A stretch of 64,000 nt of DNA from NCBI RefSeq assembly GCF_019219025.1, contig NZ_JAHUWN010000012.1:1-64000 (forward strand). The letters are read 5' to 3'. Positions 42,793-52,228 of the stretch are shown here, one piece after another. The DNA is from Bacillus sp. sid0103 (GTDB taxonomy: Bacteria; Bacillota; Bacilli; Bacillales_B; DSM-18226). The notes beneath the pieces were generated by a model, which saw only the letters and a program-made list of their open reading frames with translations, ran no database searches and was not told the DNA's origin. How positions within the stretch are numbered: the stretch's first letter is position 1; every line of letters begins with the position of its first letter. The position numbers were made by a program, and so were the translations under genes.

Positions 42793-42838
42793 AAACAAAG
42801 ACGGACAGGATCTAAGATCCTGTCCGTTTTTGTTTTAT
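42793..42838. terminator. Bidirectional terminator
   Basis: About 20 bp of perfect pairing centred on the 3-base loop TAA (42813-42815), with A-run and T-run flanks. It overlaps the last codons of the converging minus-strand gene. Confidence 0.95.
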
Positions 42839-43089
42839 GAGCGTTTTTTTACGAATTCTTGAACCATTTCACCCGTAACGTTTTTTCTCGTTGGGATGAA
42901 ACGCAGGTTGATTTTATTAATACTATTGGTAACTGCATTTATTTTATCAGTTGAAAAGGGTTTGCCTTGTTTACATAACTCAATCGCTTCTTCGATATAT
43001 TGTTCGCGTTGTTGATCGAGCGCTAAGAATTTTTGATAGGTTTCATGTTGATTTGCCGCATGTTTAATTAAATCTTTATGTACACTCAT
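42835..43089 (-). CDS. YpbS-like small protein (DUF2533)
   Basis: An 84-residue soluble helical protein (MSVHKDLIKHAANQHETYQKF...FIPTRKNVTGEMVQEFVKKRS). It resembles B. subtilis YpbS, a DUF2533 member of unknown function, from pattern memory. The stop is TAA at 42837-42835 within the terminator stem. A GGAGTG-type ribosome binding site lies before the ATG. It converges on the MltG-like gene. Confidence 0.7.
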   Translation of the reverse strand: MSVHKDLIKHAANQHETYQKFLALDQQREQYIEEAIELCKQGKPFSTDKINAVTNSINKINLRFIPTRKNVTGEMVQEFVKKRS

Positions 43090-43333
43090 GATTTCACTCC
43101 TTAAAAAATTAACTTAATCCATCATACCATATTTGAAGGGGGAAGAGAGTATCGATAATTGAAGAGGAAAATGTATGTCAGATCCCCTCAAAAAAATTAG
43201 ATTTGCTACGAATGTATATAAGTATCTCAAAAAGGGTGGAATACTTCCCCTTTTATCTCAAAATGGATACTTTTTCAAGAGCAATGTCTATGAAAACCAA
43301 CTCTGATTAAACTATACGCGGGAGAGAAGATGA

Positions 43334-45523
43334 ATGTCAGAAGAAACGTATCAATATCGACAGGAACGGAAACAAGCTGAAAAAACAAGACAAAATCAAC
43401 AGAGACGTAATAAATCAACAAAAAAAGGATCCTGGCTAAAGAGAGGAATCATTGCCTGTTTGGTGCTTGGAGTTGCTTTAACAGGAGCAGGAGCGATTAC
43501 GTTCGCTTCTATGATTAAGGAAGCTCCCAAATTAGATTCTTCAAAATTAATAGATCCGCTTTCGACGAAATTCTATGATAAAAACGGAAAGTTTATCTAT
43601 GAATACGGAAAAGAAAAACGGACAAAAATTACTTATGATCAAGTTCCAAAAGTGTTGGAACATGCATTTATTGCAACCGAAGATGCACATTTTTATGAAC
43701 ACCATGGAATCGACATAAAACGTACCGCTAAAGTGATTTTTGTGAACTTAACTGGGAACTTCGGATCTCAGGGCGGTAGTACCATTACACAGCAGGTAAT
43801 CAAAAACTCATTTTTGACTCCTCAGAAAACAATAAAACGTAAAGTGCAAGAATGGGACTTGGCGTATCAATTGGAACAAAAATATTCAAAACAAGAGATA
43901 TTAATGATGTATTTAAACAAGATCTATCTCGGTAATCGTTCTTATGGGGTTGCGGCAGCAGCGAATAATTATTATGGGATAGAAGCAAATGATTTGAAGA
44001 AATTGACACTTCCACAGGCGGCCATGATAGCAGGTTTGCCACAAAGTCCCAATAATTATGATCCGTCTAAACCAGAAAACAAAAAAGCAGCAACAAAAAG
44101 ACGTAACCTTGTCTTGATTTCAATGCATAATCAAGGATATATAACAGAAGAACAAATGAAGGAAGCAATGAAAGTCCCAGTAACAAAGGGAATTGTTCCT
44201 AGGAAAGGTCAACAAAGCATGCTTTATGAAGCCTTTTTAGATGCGACTGTAAAAGAGGTGGAAAGTAAGTTAAAGGGTATTGACATCGGCAATGATGGAT
44301 TATCTATTTATACCACTTTGGATCCTAAAGCACAGGATTACGCGGATAAGTTGATAAACACAAATGATATTATCGCCTATCCAAATGATAGATTTCAGGG
44401 AGCCTTCGTATTTTTAGATACAAAAACGGGTGAAGTCAGAGCGATTGGAAGCGGGAGAAATGACTATAAAGCTGCATTCCGAGGCAACAACTTTGCGATT
44501 ACTCTGAAACGTCAACCTGGTTCTTCATTCAAGCCAATTTTTGATTATGGTCCGGCGATTGAAAATTTAAAATGGTCCACTGGTCATCAAATTAATGATC
44601 AGCCGACAAATTATTCAACCGGACAGCCTATTTCTAACTGGGATCATCAATATCACGGTACGATGTCAATACGGAAAGCACTGCAATATTCATACAACAT
44701 CCCTGCACTTCTCACGTTGCGAGAGGTAGGAATGGAAAATGCAAAGAGTTTTGCAGAAAAGCTTGGTATAACTTTTCCTAACAACCAAGTATATGAATCC
44801 TATGCGATTGGAAGTAACACGGTAAACCCACTGAAAATGGCGGGAGCTTACAGTGCTTTTGGAAATGAAGGAATATACAACAAACCTCATTTTGTCCAAA
44901 AAGTTGTCTTCCCTGATGGCAAGAAAGTTAGCTTCACACCGAAGCCAAAGCGTGTAATGCATGATTACACTGCCTATATGGTGACGGATATGTTACACAC
45001 AGTCGTAAACGAGGGGACAGGAACAGCAGCAAACTCCTCTGGATTGAATATTTCTGGAAAAACAGGAACAACCAATTTTGATGAACAGACACGCATTAGA
45101 TTTGGATATCCTTCCAATGCAACAAACGATAGCTGGTTTGCTGGATACACACCGCAATATACGATGGCGGTTTGGACAGGATATACCAATAATGGTATTG
45201 GGAATTACATGGTTGGCGAACCATCGAAAATTTCGCAGCTAATTTTTAAAAGGATGATGGTGGCATTTGCAACTGACACGTCTGGTTTCGAGCAGCCAAA
45301 TAGTGTATATAGAGTGAATAACGAGCTGTATATAAAAGGTGTCGGATCTACTGATGTTCCACCAAAGATTAAAAGCGACAATGTAAACACACATCCTAAT
45401 AACAATGGAAATAAAGTGGAAAAGAAACAAAGGAAAGAAGAAGAGAAGCGTAAAAAAGACGAAGAAAAACATAAAAAAAAGGAAGAAAAGCATAAAAAAG
45501 AAGAAAAACATAAACATGGATAA
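43334..45523 (+). CDS. Class A penicillin-binding protein (PBP1-type)
   Basis: A 729-residue bifunctional cell-wall synthase. After a basic cytosolic lead (1-33) and a membrane anchor (36-58), the GT51 glycosyltransferase has EDAHFYEHHGID (E116 catalytic) and GGSTITQQ (148-155). The transpeptidase has SxxK at S397-K400 (PGSSFK), SYN at 453-455 and KTG at 576-578. It polymerises and cross-links peptidoglycan outside the membrane. The C-terminal 50 residues are an extremely Lys/Glu/His-rich tail. GGGAGAGAAG precedes the ATG. The leader at about 43227-43253 contains a hairpin AAAAAGGG/CCCCTTTT that might attenuate. Confidence 0.92.
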   Translation: MSEETYQYRQERKQAEKTRQNQQRRNKSTKKGSWLKRGIIACLVLGVALTGAGAITFASMIKEAPKLDSSKLIDPLSTKFYDKNGKFIYEYGKEKRTKITYDQVPKVLEHAFIATEDAHFYEHHGIDIKRTAKVIFVNLTGNFGSQGGSTITQQVIKNSFLTPQKTIKRKVQEWDLAYQLEQKYSKQEILMMYLNKIYLGNRSYGVAAAANNYYGIEANDLKKLTLPQAAMIAGLPQSPNNYDPSKPENKKAATKRRNLVLISMHNQGYITEEQMKEAMKVPVTKGIVPRKGQQSMLYEAFLDATVKEVESKLKGIDIGNDGLSIYTTLDPKAQDYADKLINTNDIIAYPNDRFQGAFVFLDTKTGEVRAIGSGRNDYKAAFRGNNFAITLKRQPGSSFKPIFDYGPAIENLKWSTGHQINDQPTNYSTGQPISNWDHQYHGTMSIRKALQYSYNIPALLTLREVGMENAKSFAEKLGITFPNNQVYESYAIGSNTVNPLKMAGAYSAFGNEGIYNKPHFVQKVVFPDGKKVSFTPKPKRVMHDYTAYMVTDMLHTVVNEGTGTAANSSGLNISGKTGTTNFDEQTRIRFGYPSNATNDSWFAGYTPQYTMAVWTGYTNNGIGNYMVGEPSKISQLIFKRMMVAFATDTSGFEQPNSVYRVNNELYIKGVGSTDVPPKIKSDNVNTHPNNNGNKVEKKQRKEEEKRKKDEEKHKKKEEKHKKEEKHKHG

Positions 45524-45562
45524 GAGATATATTTTTCTTACCATCGTTTAATCGAAAGCTAA

Positions 45563-45608
45563 TGGGCTCCAAAATGTCTATTTCAAAGACTTTTTGGAGC
45601 CCATTTTT
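45563..45608 (+). terminator. Terminator of the PBP gene
   Basis: TGGGCTCCAAAA (45563-45574) pairs with TTTTGGAGCCCA, followed by TTTTTT. Confidence 0.92.
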
Positions 45609-46039
45609 TATAAAAATATGGAGTTCTTATTCAACGTTGTAGTTTAGGGGTAAATAAACCCGTATCCTGAGGAAGTTATGCGTGACAAACGCTTCAACTT
45701 AGTTTTAATATATAAAATAAAACTGAGTTGATGTTACTTACATCAATTGAGAGGGGTATCAGAATAGTTGCAAGGGGAGAGCAACTAAATGGGGTAGGGT
45801 GGTTATATTGTGAATCAGAAATAAGTTCAAGAAGGCATTCGTGGAACAGGTCATCTTACTGATCATTGGGAGATCTTCTTCAAGCATTATTGTATAATAA
45901 CCCATTATGAATTAATGAAGATGATGGGGAGGAGGAAAAGCTGAAAATTTACTTAAGAAATAATAAAGCTTTCTAATTAAGGAACTTCGTAGGAGCTTTT
46001 CTCTAATATTTAATTCACTTCAAAGAGAGGGCGACAAAT
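45609..46039. other. Intergenic region with a stop-interrupted small frame
   Basis: No intact gene. At 45810 a GTG, preceded at 11-13 bases by GGGTAGGGTGG, opens VNQK, then an ochre stop at 45822-45824, then the same frame continues 39 codons (QEGIRGTGHLTDHWEIFFKH... ending GRRKS) to TGA at 45942-45944. It could be a small gene broken by a stop. A perfect palindromic block of note is GTTGATGTTAC...; the remainder shows nothing. Confidence 0.35.
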
Positions 46040-46873
46040 ATGGGGATCGAAATAAAAGAAATCTTAGCAAAGAAAATTTTTACTAAAGCAAAGGGATATT
46101 TGGATGTTGGATTCACACATTCATTGAATCCGTATAGTGGTTGTGCGTTTTCTTGCAGGTACTGTTACGTAAGAGAAATGCCGATTCAACGATTTAAACA
46201 AATCCCTTGGGGAGAATGGTTGGACATAAAAACAAACGCAGCAGAAAATTACCGAAATGAAATGAATAAACTTCGTAAAAAAAACCAATCTGTGAATATT
46301 TTTATGTCCTCCGCAACAGATCCTTACCAACCTATTGAACGTAAAGCAAACATTACACGGGGGATATTAGAAGAAATGATTGAAAATCCGCCTGATTTTC
46401 TTCAAATCCAAACACGAGGACCACTTATTACAAGAGATATTGATTTGTTAGTGAAATTAAAAGAAAAATGTGAAGTCCTTGTGTCTATGACAATTGAAAC
46501 GGATAGAGATGATAGAAGGCAGATTTTTGCTCCATATGCACCCGGAATTAAATTGCGGTTAAAAGCCTTAAAAGAAGTTCACGATGCGGGAATATCCACC
46601 CAAGCTTCGATTTCCCCAGTTTTGCCATTTACTCCTGAGTTTCCAAAAGTTTTGGAAGGGTTCGTGGACCATATCTGGATTGATACTTTAAGCATTGGGG
46701 ATGGAGCAATGGGCAAGCGTTCAGAGAGATTAGGTATGCCACAATTATTTGAAGAAAATGGACTATCGCAGTGGTATCAAAAAGATTTACATCTAAAGGT
46801 AGAAAAATATTTTAATAAATACTTTCCTAGTCAAATGATTAGAGTTTCTAAAAAAGAAGCCTTCCCAAAATAA
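46040..46873 (+). CDS. Radical SAM protein (SPL / Rv2578c-like family)
   Basis: A 277-residue radical SAM protein with the cluster motif C35-A-F-S-C39-R-Y-C42 and the following YVREMPIQRF, then TDPYQPIER and ISPVLPFTPEFP segments characteristic of the spore photoproduct lyase-like / Rv2578c family. It uses a [4Fe-4S] cluster and S-adenosylmethionine. True SplB is longer (about 340 residues) and has a different C-terminal cysteine, so DNA repair is not implied. GAGAGGG precedes the ATG. It stands alone. Confidence 0.85.
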   Translation: MGIEIKEILAKKIFTKAKGYLDVGFTHSLNPYSGCAFSCRYCYVREMPIQRFKQIPWGEWLDIKTNAAENYRNEMNKLRKKNQSVNIFMSSATDPYQPIERKANITRGILEEMIENPPDFLQIQTRGPLITRDIDLLVKLKEKCEVLVSMTIETDRDDRRQIFAPYAPGIKLRLKALKEVHDAGISTQASISPVLPFTPEFPKVLEGFVDHIWIDTLSIGDGAMGKRSERLGMPQLFEENGLSQWYQKDLHLKVEKYFNKYFPSQMIRVSKKEAFPK

Positions 46874-46897
46874 AAAGCTTGATTCTTCAAGCTTTTT
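46872..46897 (+). terminator. Terminator of the radical SAM gene
   Basis: AAAAAGCTTGA (from 46872) pairs with TCAAGCTTTTT (46887-46897), overlapping the stop codon. Confidence 0.85.
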
Positions 46898-47043
46898 AAA
46901 ATTTGGGATCAATTAGTTCAGATACAAATGGAGAGTAGGGAGTTTCTCTAAATCCGGTTCGAAACAAACCATGCAACATAAAGGAATAATGTATCCAAGT
47001 TTGAGTCATTGGACAGCAAAGGGGATCAAAAAAGTACTTATCA

Positions 47044-47104
47044 ACTAAATAGACATTATTACGTAAAATATAAATTTGACGTAATAATGTCTATTTAGTA
47101 AAAT
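47044..47104 (+). promoter_or_regulatory. 21-bp perfect inverted repeat over the xerS promoter
   Basis: Bases 47044-47064 are the exact reverse complement of 47079-47099, with a 14-base AT spacer. A promoter TTGACG (47076-47081), 17-base spacer, TAAAAT (47099-47104) coincides with the right arm. A protein bound here would occlude the -35 to -10 region; XerS itself, or another dimer, is a candidate. It could also serve as a recombination site. Confidence 0.85.
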
Positions 47105-47123
47105 ATAGAAGCGGGGTGATTTT

Positions 47124-48212
47124 ATGGTAAACCAATCAAAGCAGCAACAATTCCAAAAACTACAAACGTTACTCAATGAACTTCCATGGTATGTTGATGA
47201 ATATATCAATCATAAATTACGTAAGCTTTCGACGGCTTCCTTATTCAATTACTGCCATGATTATAAGATCTTTTTCAACTGGATGATTAATGAGCGTCTT
47301 TGGGATGGCAGCGTGAATGATATCCCTTTAGAACGGCTAGAGAAAATGACGGTTTTAGAGGTCGAAGGTTTTTTAAACTATCTCCACTACCAATTAAATA
47401 ATAAAGAACTTACTGTAAATCGGAAATTATCTGCATTAAAATCACTATTTAATTACATGCAGAATATTGCTGAAACTTCCGATCTTAAGCCGTATATTAA
47501 TCGAAATGTCATGGCGAAAATCGAATTTAATGAGGTAAAAGACAGCATGGAAACAAAGGCAAATAAAATGGAAGGTAAAATCCTTCTGGGAGATGAATAT
47601 GAAAAATTCCGCCTATTTGTCGCTAACGATTACGGAGAATTAAACAAAGACAACAAAAAAATTTATAACTTTTATCAATTAAATAAAGAACGGGATACGG
47701 CCATTGTGTCGTTAATCCTGGGATCTGGTCTTCGCCTATCAGAGCTGGTTGGGATTGAATTAGACGATATCGATTTTAGCAAGTACTGTGTTAGGGTCAT
47801 TCGTAAAGGAAATAAAGAACAATTTGTTTACTTTAGCCAGGTGGCGATGGCTGATCTGCAAGATTATTTATCTATTAGAACGGCAAAGTACCAGGTCGAG
47901 AAATCCAATAAGGCATTGTTTATTTCTGCACCAATGGGTCCTAAAGGTAAATCACGGCGATTAACCGCTCGATCCGTTGAAAAACTGATTGAAAAATATG
48001 CAACTGCATTTGGTAAACCATCATTATCGGTACATAAGCTGCGTCATTCATTTGCAACCAGATACCATGCGGAAATCAATGATGTTCCAAAATTAAGACG
48101 TCAATTAGGTCATTCATCGATCCAAACGACAATGATATATACCCACATTAAGAATGATGACCTGAAAATAGCAGTCGATAAGATGGATATGCCGAAAGAA
48201 CAATTGGAATAA
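47124..48212 (+). CDS. xerS: Tyrosine recombinase XerS-type
   Basis: A 362-residue tyrosine recombinase with the catalytic set R204 (GSGLRLSEL), K228, H304-x-x-R307 (HKLRHSF), H330 (LGHSS) and nucleophile Y339 (MIYTH). The N-terminal SAM-like core-binding domain runs about 15-120. Length and a C-terminal ending KMDMPKEQLE fit the XerS group, single recombinases that resolve chromosome dimers at difSL in streptococci; Bacilli usually also have XerC/XerD (CodV/RipX), so this may be an extra enzyme. GGGGTGA precedes the ATG. It has a strong palindrome over its promoter and a dif-like 28-mer just downstream. Confidence 0.88.
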   Translation: MVNQSKQQQFQKLQTLLNELPWYVDEYINHKLRKLSTASLFNYCHDYKIFFNWMINERLWDGSVNDIPLERLEKMTVLEVEGFLNYLHYQLNNKELTVNRKLSALKSLFNYMQNIAETSDLKPYINRNVMAKIEFNEVKDSMETKANKMEGKILLGDEYEKFRLFVANDYGELNKDNKKIYNFYQLNKERDTAIVSLILGSGLRLSELVGIELDDIDFSKYCVRVIRKGNKEQFVYFSQVAMADLQDYLSIRTAKYQVEKSNKALFISAPMGPKGKSRRLTARSVEKLIEKYATAFGKPSLSVHKLRHSFATRYHAEINDVPKLRRQLGHSSIQTTMIYTHIKNDDLKIAVDKMDMPKEQLE

Positions 48213-48218
48213 TAAACG

Positions 48219-48246
48219 GACTGTCACATTTATGGCAGTCTTTTTT
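48219..48246 (+). terminator. Terminator of xerS
   Basis: GACTGTCA (48219-48226) pairs with TGGCAGTC (48233-48240) with one G-U pair, followed by six T. Confidence 0.88.
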
Positions 48247-48247
48247 C

Positions 48248-48285
<38 letters not shown>

Positions 48286-48367
48286 ATAATGAAAATATCT
48301 CAATTCCAAAGTATACTTAAGATACTGAGACAGAACAAATTTTTTATAATTTTTCATTTTCAAAAAT

Positions 48368-48406
48368 AAAAAAAGCGTTTAGAAAGCCCTTAGTCTTCCC
48401 AAACGC
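48368..48406 (-). terminator. Terminator of the ABC exporter operon
   Basis: On the minus strand GCGTTT (48406-48401) pairs with AAACGC (48380-48375), with further pairing inside, then a run of seven T (complement of 48368-48374). Confidence 0.8.
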
Positions 48407-48412
48407 ATTATT

Positions 48413-50311
48413 TTATCCTACATCTTTCAGTGAATTATTACCGGTAAATTGACTATTATATAGATCTGCATAAAAACCTTCTTGCTCAAGCAATTCCACA
48501 TGAGTTCCTTTTTCAATCACACTTCCATTATTCATTACGAGGATTAAACCTGCATCACGAATCGTCGACAATCTGTGTGCAATCACAAAGCTGGTCCTCC
48601 CTTTCATTAGATGATTCATCGCCTTTTGAATTTGCACCTCTGTACGCGTATCGACGCTGCTGGTCGCTTCATCAAGAATAAGGATGGCCGGATTTGCAAG
48701 GATTGCCCTCGCAATCGTTAAAAGCTGTTTCTGGCCCTGAGAAATATTGGATGCTTCTTCATTTAATATTGTATTATACCCATCAGGTAAAGTTCGAATA
48801 AAGTGATCTGCGTTGGCAGCACGAGCTGCAGCCACCACTTCTTCTTTCGTTGCTCCCTCTTTCCCGTAGGCAATATTATCAAAAATGGTACTATTAAATA
48901 GCCAAGTATCCTGCAGAACCATACCAAACAAGCTCCTTAGGTGCTCCCTTTTTAATTCTCTCGTATCGATTCCATCAATTAATATTCTTCCAGAATTAAT
49001 TTCATAGAAACGCATGAGCAAATTAATAAGTGTTGTTTTTCCGGCCCCTGTAGGTCCGACAATTGCTACCGTCTGGCCGGGTTTCACCTCTAATTGCATA
49101 TCTTTGATTAAGATTTCATTTTCCTCATAACCAAAAGTAACATGTTCAAATGTAACTTCACCCTTTGGCGCAGTAATGACCTGCGCATTAACAGCTTCTG
49201 GGATTTCTTCGGTTTCATCCAATATTTCAAACACACGTTCGGCACTGGCAACCGTGGATTGAATAACATTAGCAATTGAAGCAGTCTGAGCAATTGGTTG
49301 GGAAAATTGACGAGCATATTGGATAAAGGCCTGAATATCACCGATTTCAATCGCCTTTTTCGTTACCAAGATTCCACCGACGACTGATACCAGAACATAG
49401 CCAATATTATTGATAAATGACATCAGCGGCATGATCATCCCGGAAACAAATTGTGCCTTCCAGGCCGATTGGTAGAGAGTTTCATTGATTCCCTCGAATT
49501 TCTCAATTGATTTCTGCTCATGGCCAAACACCTTGACTACTTTATGACCAGTATACATTTCTTCGACGTGCCCATTTAGTTCGCCGAGTGATTTCTGCTG
49601 TCCTTTAAAATACAGTTGTGACTTTTTGGCGATCTTTGCAATTGCTATTCCACTTAGTGGCAATGTCACAATCACAATCAGCGTCATTAATGGACTAATC
49701 GATAGCATCATAATAATAACGCCAATAATTGTGACAACAGAGGTAATCAACTGGGTTAAACTTTGTTGCAAGGTCGTGCTGATATTATCAACATCATTGA
49801 CCGCACGGCTGAGAATTTCACCATGGGTACGTGAATCAAAGTACTTTAACGGCAGCCGGTTTAGTTTCTCCTCGACCTCTTTACGAAGGTGATAAACTGT
49901 CTTTTGCGCTACACCTGCCATGATATATTGTTGAATATAGGCAAATATTGCACTTAAAATATAGAGGCCAATGAGTAAAATAATAATTTGACCGATATAA
50001 TCAAAATCTATTTTAGCCCCGGGGACTCCCCTAAGTTTCAGCATCAAACCTTCAAATAATCGGGTCGTAGCCTTCCCCAAAATTTTTGGGCTGACAATCG
50101 CAAAAATTGTACTGATTATTGCAGTAATTAAAACCGCCAGAAGCTGTACTTTATAAGGTTTTAGATAGCTGATTAACCGATTTAAAGTTCCTTTAAAATT
50201 CTTTGCTTTTTGAACAGGCATACCCATTCCCATCGGGCCAAAGCCACCACCCGGACCAGGTCTGCGTGCCCCCGTATCTTGCGTTTGTTTTTGACTGGAA
50301 TCCTTACTCAT
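48413..50311 (-). CDS. ABC exporter half-transporter with non-canonical signature motif
   Basis: A 632-residue TMD-NBD fusion, preceded by a Gly/Pro/Met-rich N-terminus (1-40) as in B. subtilis YfiC. Six membrane helices are followed by an NBD with Walker A GPTGAGKT, signature ISQGQKQ instead of LSGGQ, Walker B ILILDEATSSVD with the catalytic Glu present, and the H-loop IAHRLST. It pairs with the upstream gene to form a heterodimeric multidrug exporter: its Walker B plus the partner's normal signature would form the hydrolytic site. It overlaps that gene by ATGA. Confidence 0.9.
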   Translation of the reverse strand: MSKDSSQKQTQDTGARRPGPGGGFGPMGMGMPVQKAKNFKGTLNRLISYLKPYKVQLLAVLITAIISTIFAIVSPKILGKATTRLFEGLMLKLRGVPGAKIDFDYIGQIIILLIGLYILSAIFAYIQQYIMAGVAQKTVYHLRKEVEEKLNRLPLKYFDSRTHGEILSRAVNDVDNISTTLQQSLTQLITSVVTIIGVIIMMLSISPLMTLIVIVTLPLSGIAIAKIAKKSQLYFKGQQKSLGELNGHVEEMYTGHKVVKVFGHEQKSIEKFEGINETLYQSAWKAQFVSGMIMPLMSFINNIGYVLVSVVGGILVTKKAIEIGDIQAFIQYARQFSQPIAQTASIANVIQSTVASAERVFEILDETEEIPEAVNAQVITAPKGEVTFEHVTFGYEENEILIKDMQLEVKPGQTVAIVGPTGAGKTTLINLLMRFYEINSGRILIDGIDTRELKREHLRSLFGMVLQDTWLFNSTIFDNIAYGKEGATKEEVVAAARAANADHFIRTLPDGYNTILNEEASNISQGQKQLLTIARAILANPAILILDEATSSVDTRTEVQIQKAMNHLMKGRTSFVIAHRLSTIRDAGLILVMNNGSVIEKGTHVELLEQEGFYADLYNSQFTGNNSLKDVG

Positions 50312-52032
50312 GCGATTTCCTCCTCTGACAGCTGTGACATGACAATCTCGCGATAAACCGCACTCGATTCCATCAAATCTTTATGTTTACCGATTCCACA
50401 AATCTCACCGTTATCGAGGACAATAATCTGGTCAGCGTCTATTATGGTGCTCACACGCTGGGCCACGATTAATACTGTTGAGTTTCCAGTTTCATTTTTA
50501 AGTGCAGCGCGAAGTTTCGCATCTGTTTTAAAATCCAATGCCGAAAAGCTGTCATCAAATATATAGATTTCCGGCTTTCGAATAAGTGCTCGAGCGATCG
50601 CCAAGCGCTGTTTTTGTCCACCAGAAACATTTGTTCCCCCTTGGGAGATAACGGCATCAAAGCCCTCGGGCATGTTTGAAATAAATTCTTTCGCTTGGGC
50701 GACTTCAGCGGCATGTTCAATCTCTTCTGCTGTTGCATCTTCTTTTCCATACCGGATGTTCTCTGCAATCGTTCCGGTAAAAAGGACGGATTGCTGGGGA
50801 ACAAACCCGATTTTTTCACGAAGTTTTTCTTGCGTCATATTCCTGACATCGATCCCATCAACAAGAACATTACCGCTATCGACATCATAAAAGCGTGGAA
50901 TCAAGTTAATGAGCGTTGATTTTCCTGAACCCGTTCCGCCAATAATGGCCGTCACTTCACCCGGTTTGGTCGAAAATGAGATATTTGAAATCGCTGGCAT
51001 TTCCGCCCCTGGATAACTGAATGTTACATCTTGGAATTCAACATAGCCTTTTCCCTCTCCAGTTTTTGATGAAGTTGGATCCTTAATATCTGCTACCGTT
51101 TTTAGAACTTCATTGATACGAACGGCAGATACCGATGCCCTAGGGATCATTACAAACATCATCGACAGCATGATGAACGAAAACATTATTTGCATCGCAT
51201 ATTGGATAAACGCCATCATATCTCCGACTTGCATATGACCATTGCTAATCCGAAGTCCGCCAAACCAGACAATGGCAACAGAGGAAAGGTTAAGGACTAC
51301 CATCATAATTGGCATCATCGCGGCCATAATTTTATTGACCGTAATAGCCGTTTGCGTTAAATCCCAGTTAGCTTCATCAAAACGCTTCTTCTCATGTTCC
51401 ACTCGGTTAAAGGAGCGAATAACACGAATACCAGTTAAGTTCTCGCGTAAAACACGATTGAGATTATCTAATTTTACTTGCATCGCTTTAAAAAGCGGAA
51501 TACCTCTTCTTGCAATGACCACAATTGCCAGCACGAGAATAGGCAAAGCAACAGCAAGAACTAAGGTAAGTTTGGCATCTTTTGAATACGCCATAATAAT
51601 CCCACCAATACACATCATCGGTGCCATGGCTATCATTCTTAGCATCATCACTAGTACCTGCTGGATTTGAGTAATATCGTTGGTGGTTCTCGTAATAAGA
51701 GATGCCGTTCCAAGCTTATCAAACTCATGTAACGAAAAGTTTCCAACATGTGAGAAAATTTTGCTCCGCAATAACTTTCCAAAGCCTGATGCTGCTTTTG
51801 CTGAGTAGAAACTAGCTGCAATCGAACAAATCATCCCCCCTGCCGCCACAAGCAGCATAAACCCGCCAATTTTCCATATGTACCCCGTGTCTCCTGTAAC
51901 GACTCCTTTATCAACGATATCAGACATTAACGTTGGTAAATAAAGTTCTGATAATGATTGTAAGAGGACAAGTCCTAAAACCAGATAAATGGCTAATTGA
52001 AATGGTTTTAGAAATTTGGTTAATTTGATCAA
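50308..52032 (-). CDS. ABC exporter half-transporter with degenerate Walker B
   Basis: A 574-residue TMD-NBD protein of the YfiB type. Walker A is GGTGSGKST, the signature is the canonical VSGGQKQRLAIARAL, but Walker B is IYIFDDSFSALD, with Asp in place of the catalytic Glu, and the H-loop position reads VAQRVST, with Gln for His. Its own ATP site should therefore be non-hydrolytic, which complements the partner's intact Walker B. The start is TTG 52032, about 10 bases after GGAG. It is the first gene of the operon. Confidence 0.9.
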   Translation of the reverse strand: MIKLTKFLKPFQLAIYLVLGLVLLQSLSELYLPTLMSDIVDKGVVTGDTGYIWKIGGFMLLVAAGGMICSIAASFYSAKAASGFGKLLRSKIFSHVGNFSLHEFDKLGTASLITRTTNDITQIQQVLVMMLRMIAMAPMMCIGGIIMAYSKDAKLTLVLAVALPILVLAIVVIARRGIPLFKAMQVKLDNLNRVLRENLTGIRVIRSFNRVEHEKKRFDEANWDLTQTAITVNKIMAAMMPIMMVVLNLSSVAIVWFGGLRISNGHMQVGDMMAFIQYAMQIMFSFIMLSMMFVMIPRASVSAVRINEVLKTVADIKDPTSSKTGEGKGYVEFQDVTFSYPGAEMPAISNISFSTKPGEVTAIIGGTGSGKSTLINLIPRFYDVDSGNVLVDGIDVRNMTQEKLREKIGFVPQQSVLFTGTIAENIRYGKEDATAEEIEHAAEVAQAKEFISNMPEGFDAVISQGGTNVSGGQKQRLAIARALIRKPEIYIFDDSFSALDFKTDAKLRAALKNETGNSTVLIVAQRVSTIIDADQIIVLDNGEICGIGKHKDLMESSAVYREIVMSQLSEEEIA

Positions 52033-52190
52033 TAGCTTTCAACTCCATTTTAATTAATTGTTTATGAGTAACTTTACCCTATTTTTATGAACTAAATATG
52101 AACAATACTATTCTTTTATGTTTATTCTCAAACTCAAGGGCAAATTTAGTAAAGCTATGTATATCCCCTTCGATAATTTCGGTAAAAATT

Positions 52191-52214
52191 AAAAAAACAC
52201 AGGAGAACCTGTGT
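52191..52214 (-). terminator. Terminator of the 52229-52987 gene
   Basis: ACACAGG (minus-strand, 52214-52208) pairs with CCTGTGT (52203-52197), then a run of seven T. Confidence 0.88.
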
Positions 52215-52228
52215 CGATAGCCTGTAGA

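Noticed and set aside
44690..45544. Several minus-strand frames inside the PBP gene
   Set aside because: Antisense shadows; the hydrophobic one (45239-45544) arises from the Lys/Glu codon tail.
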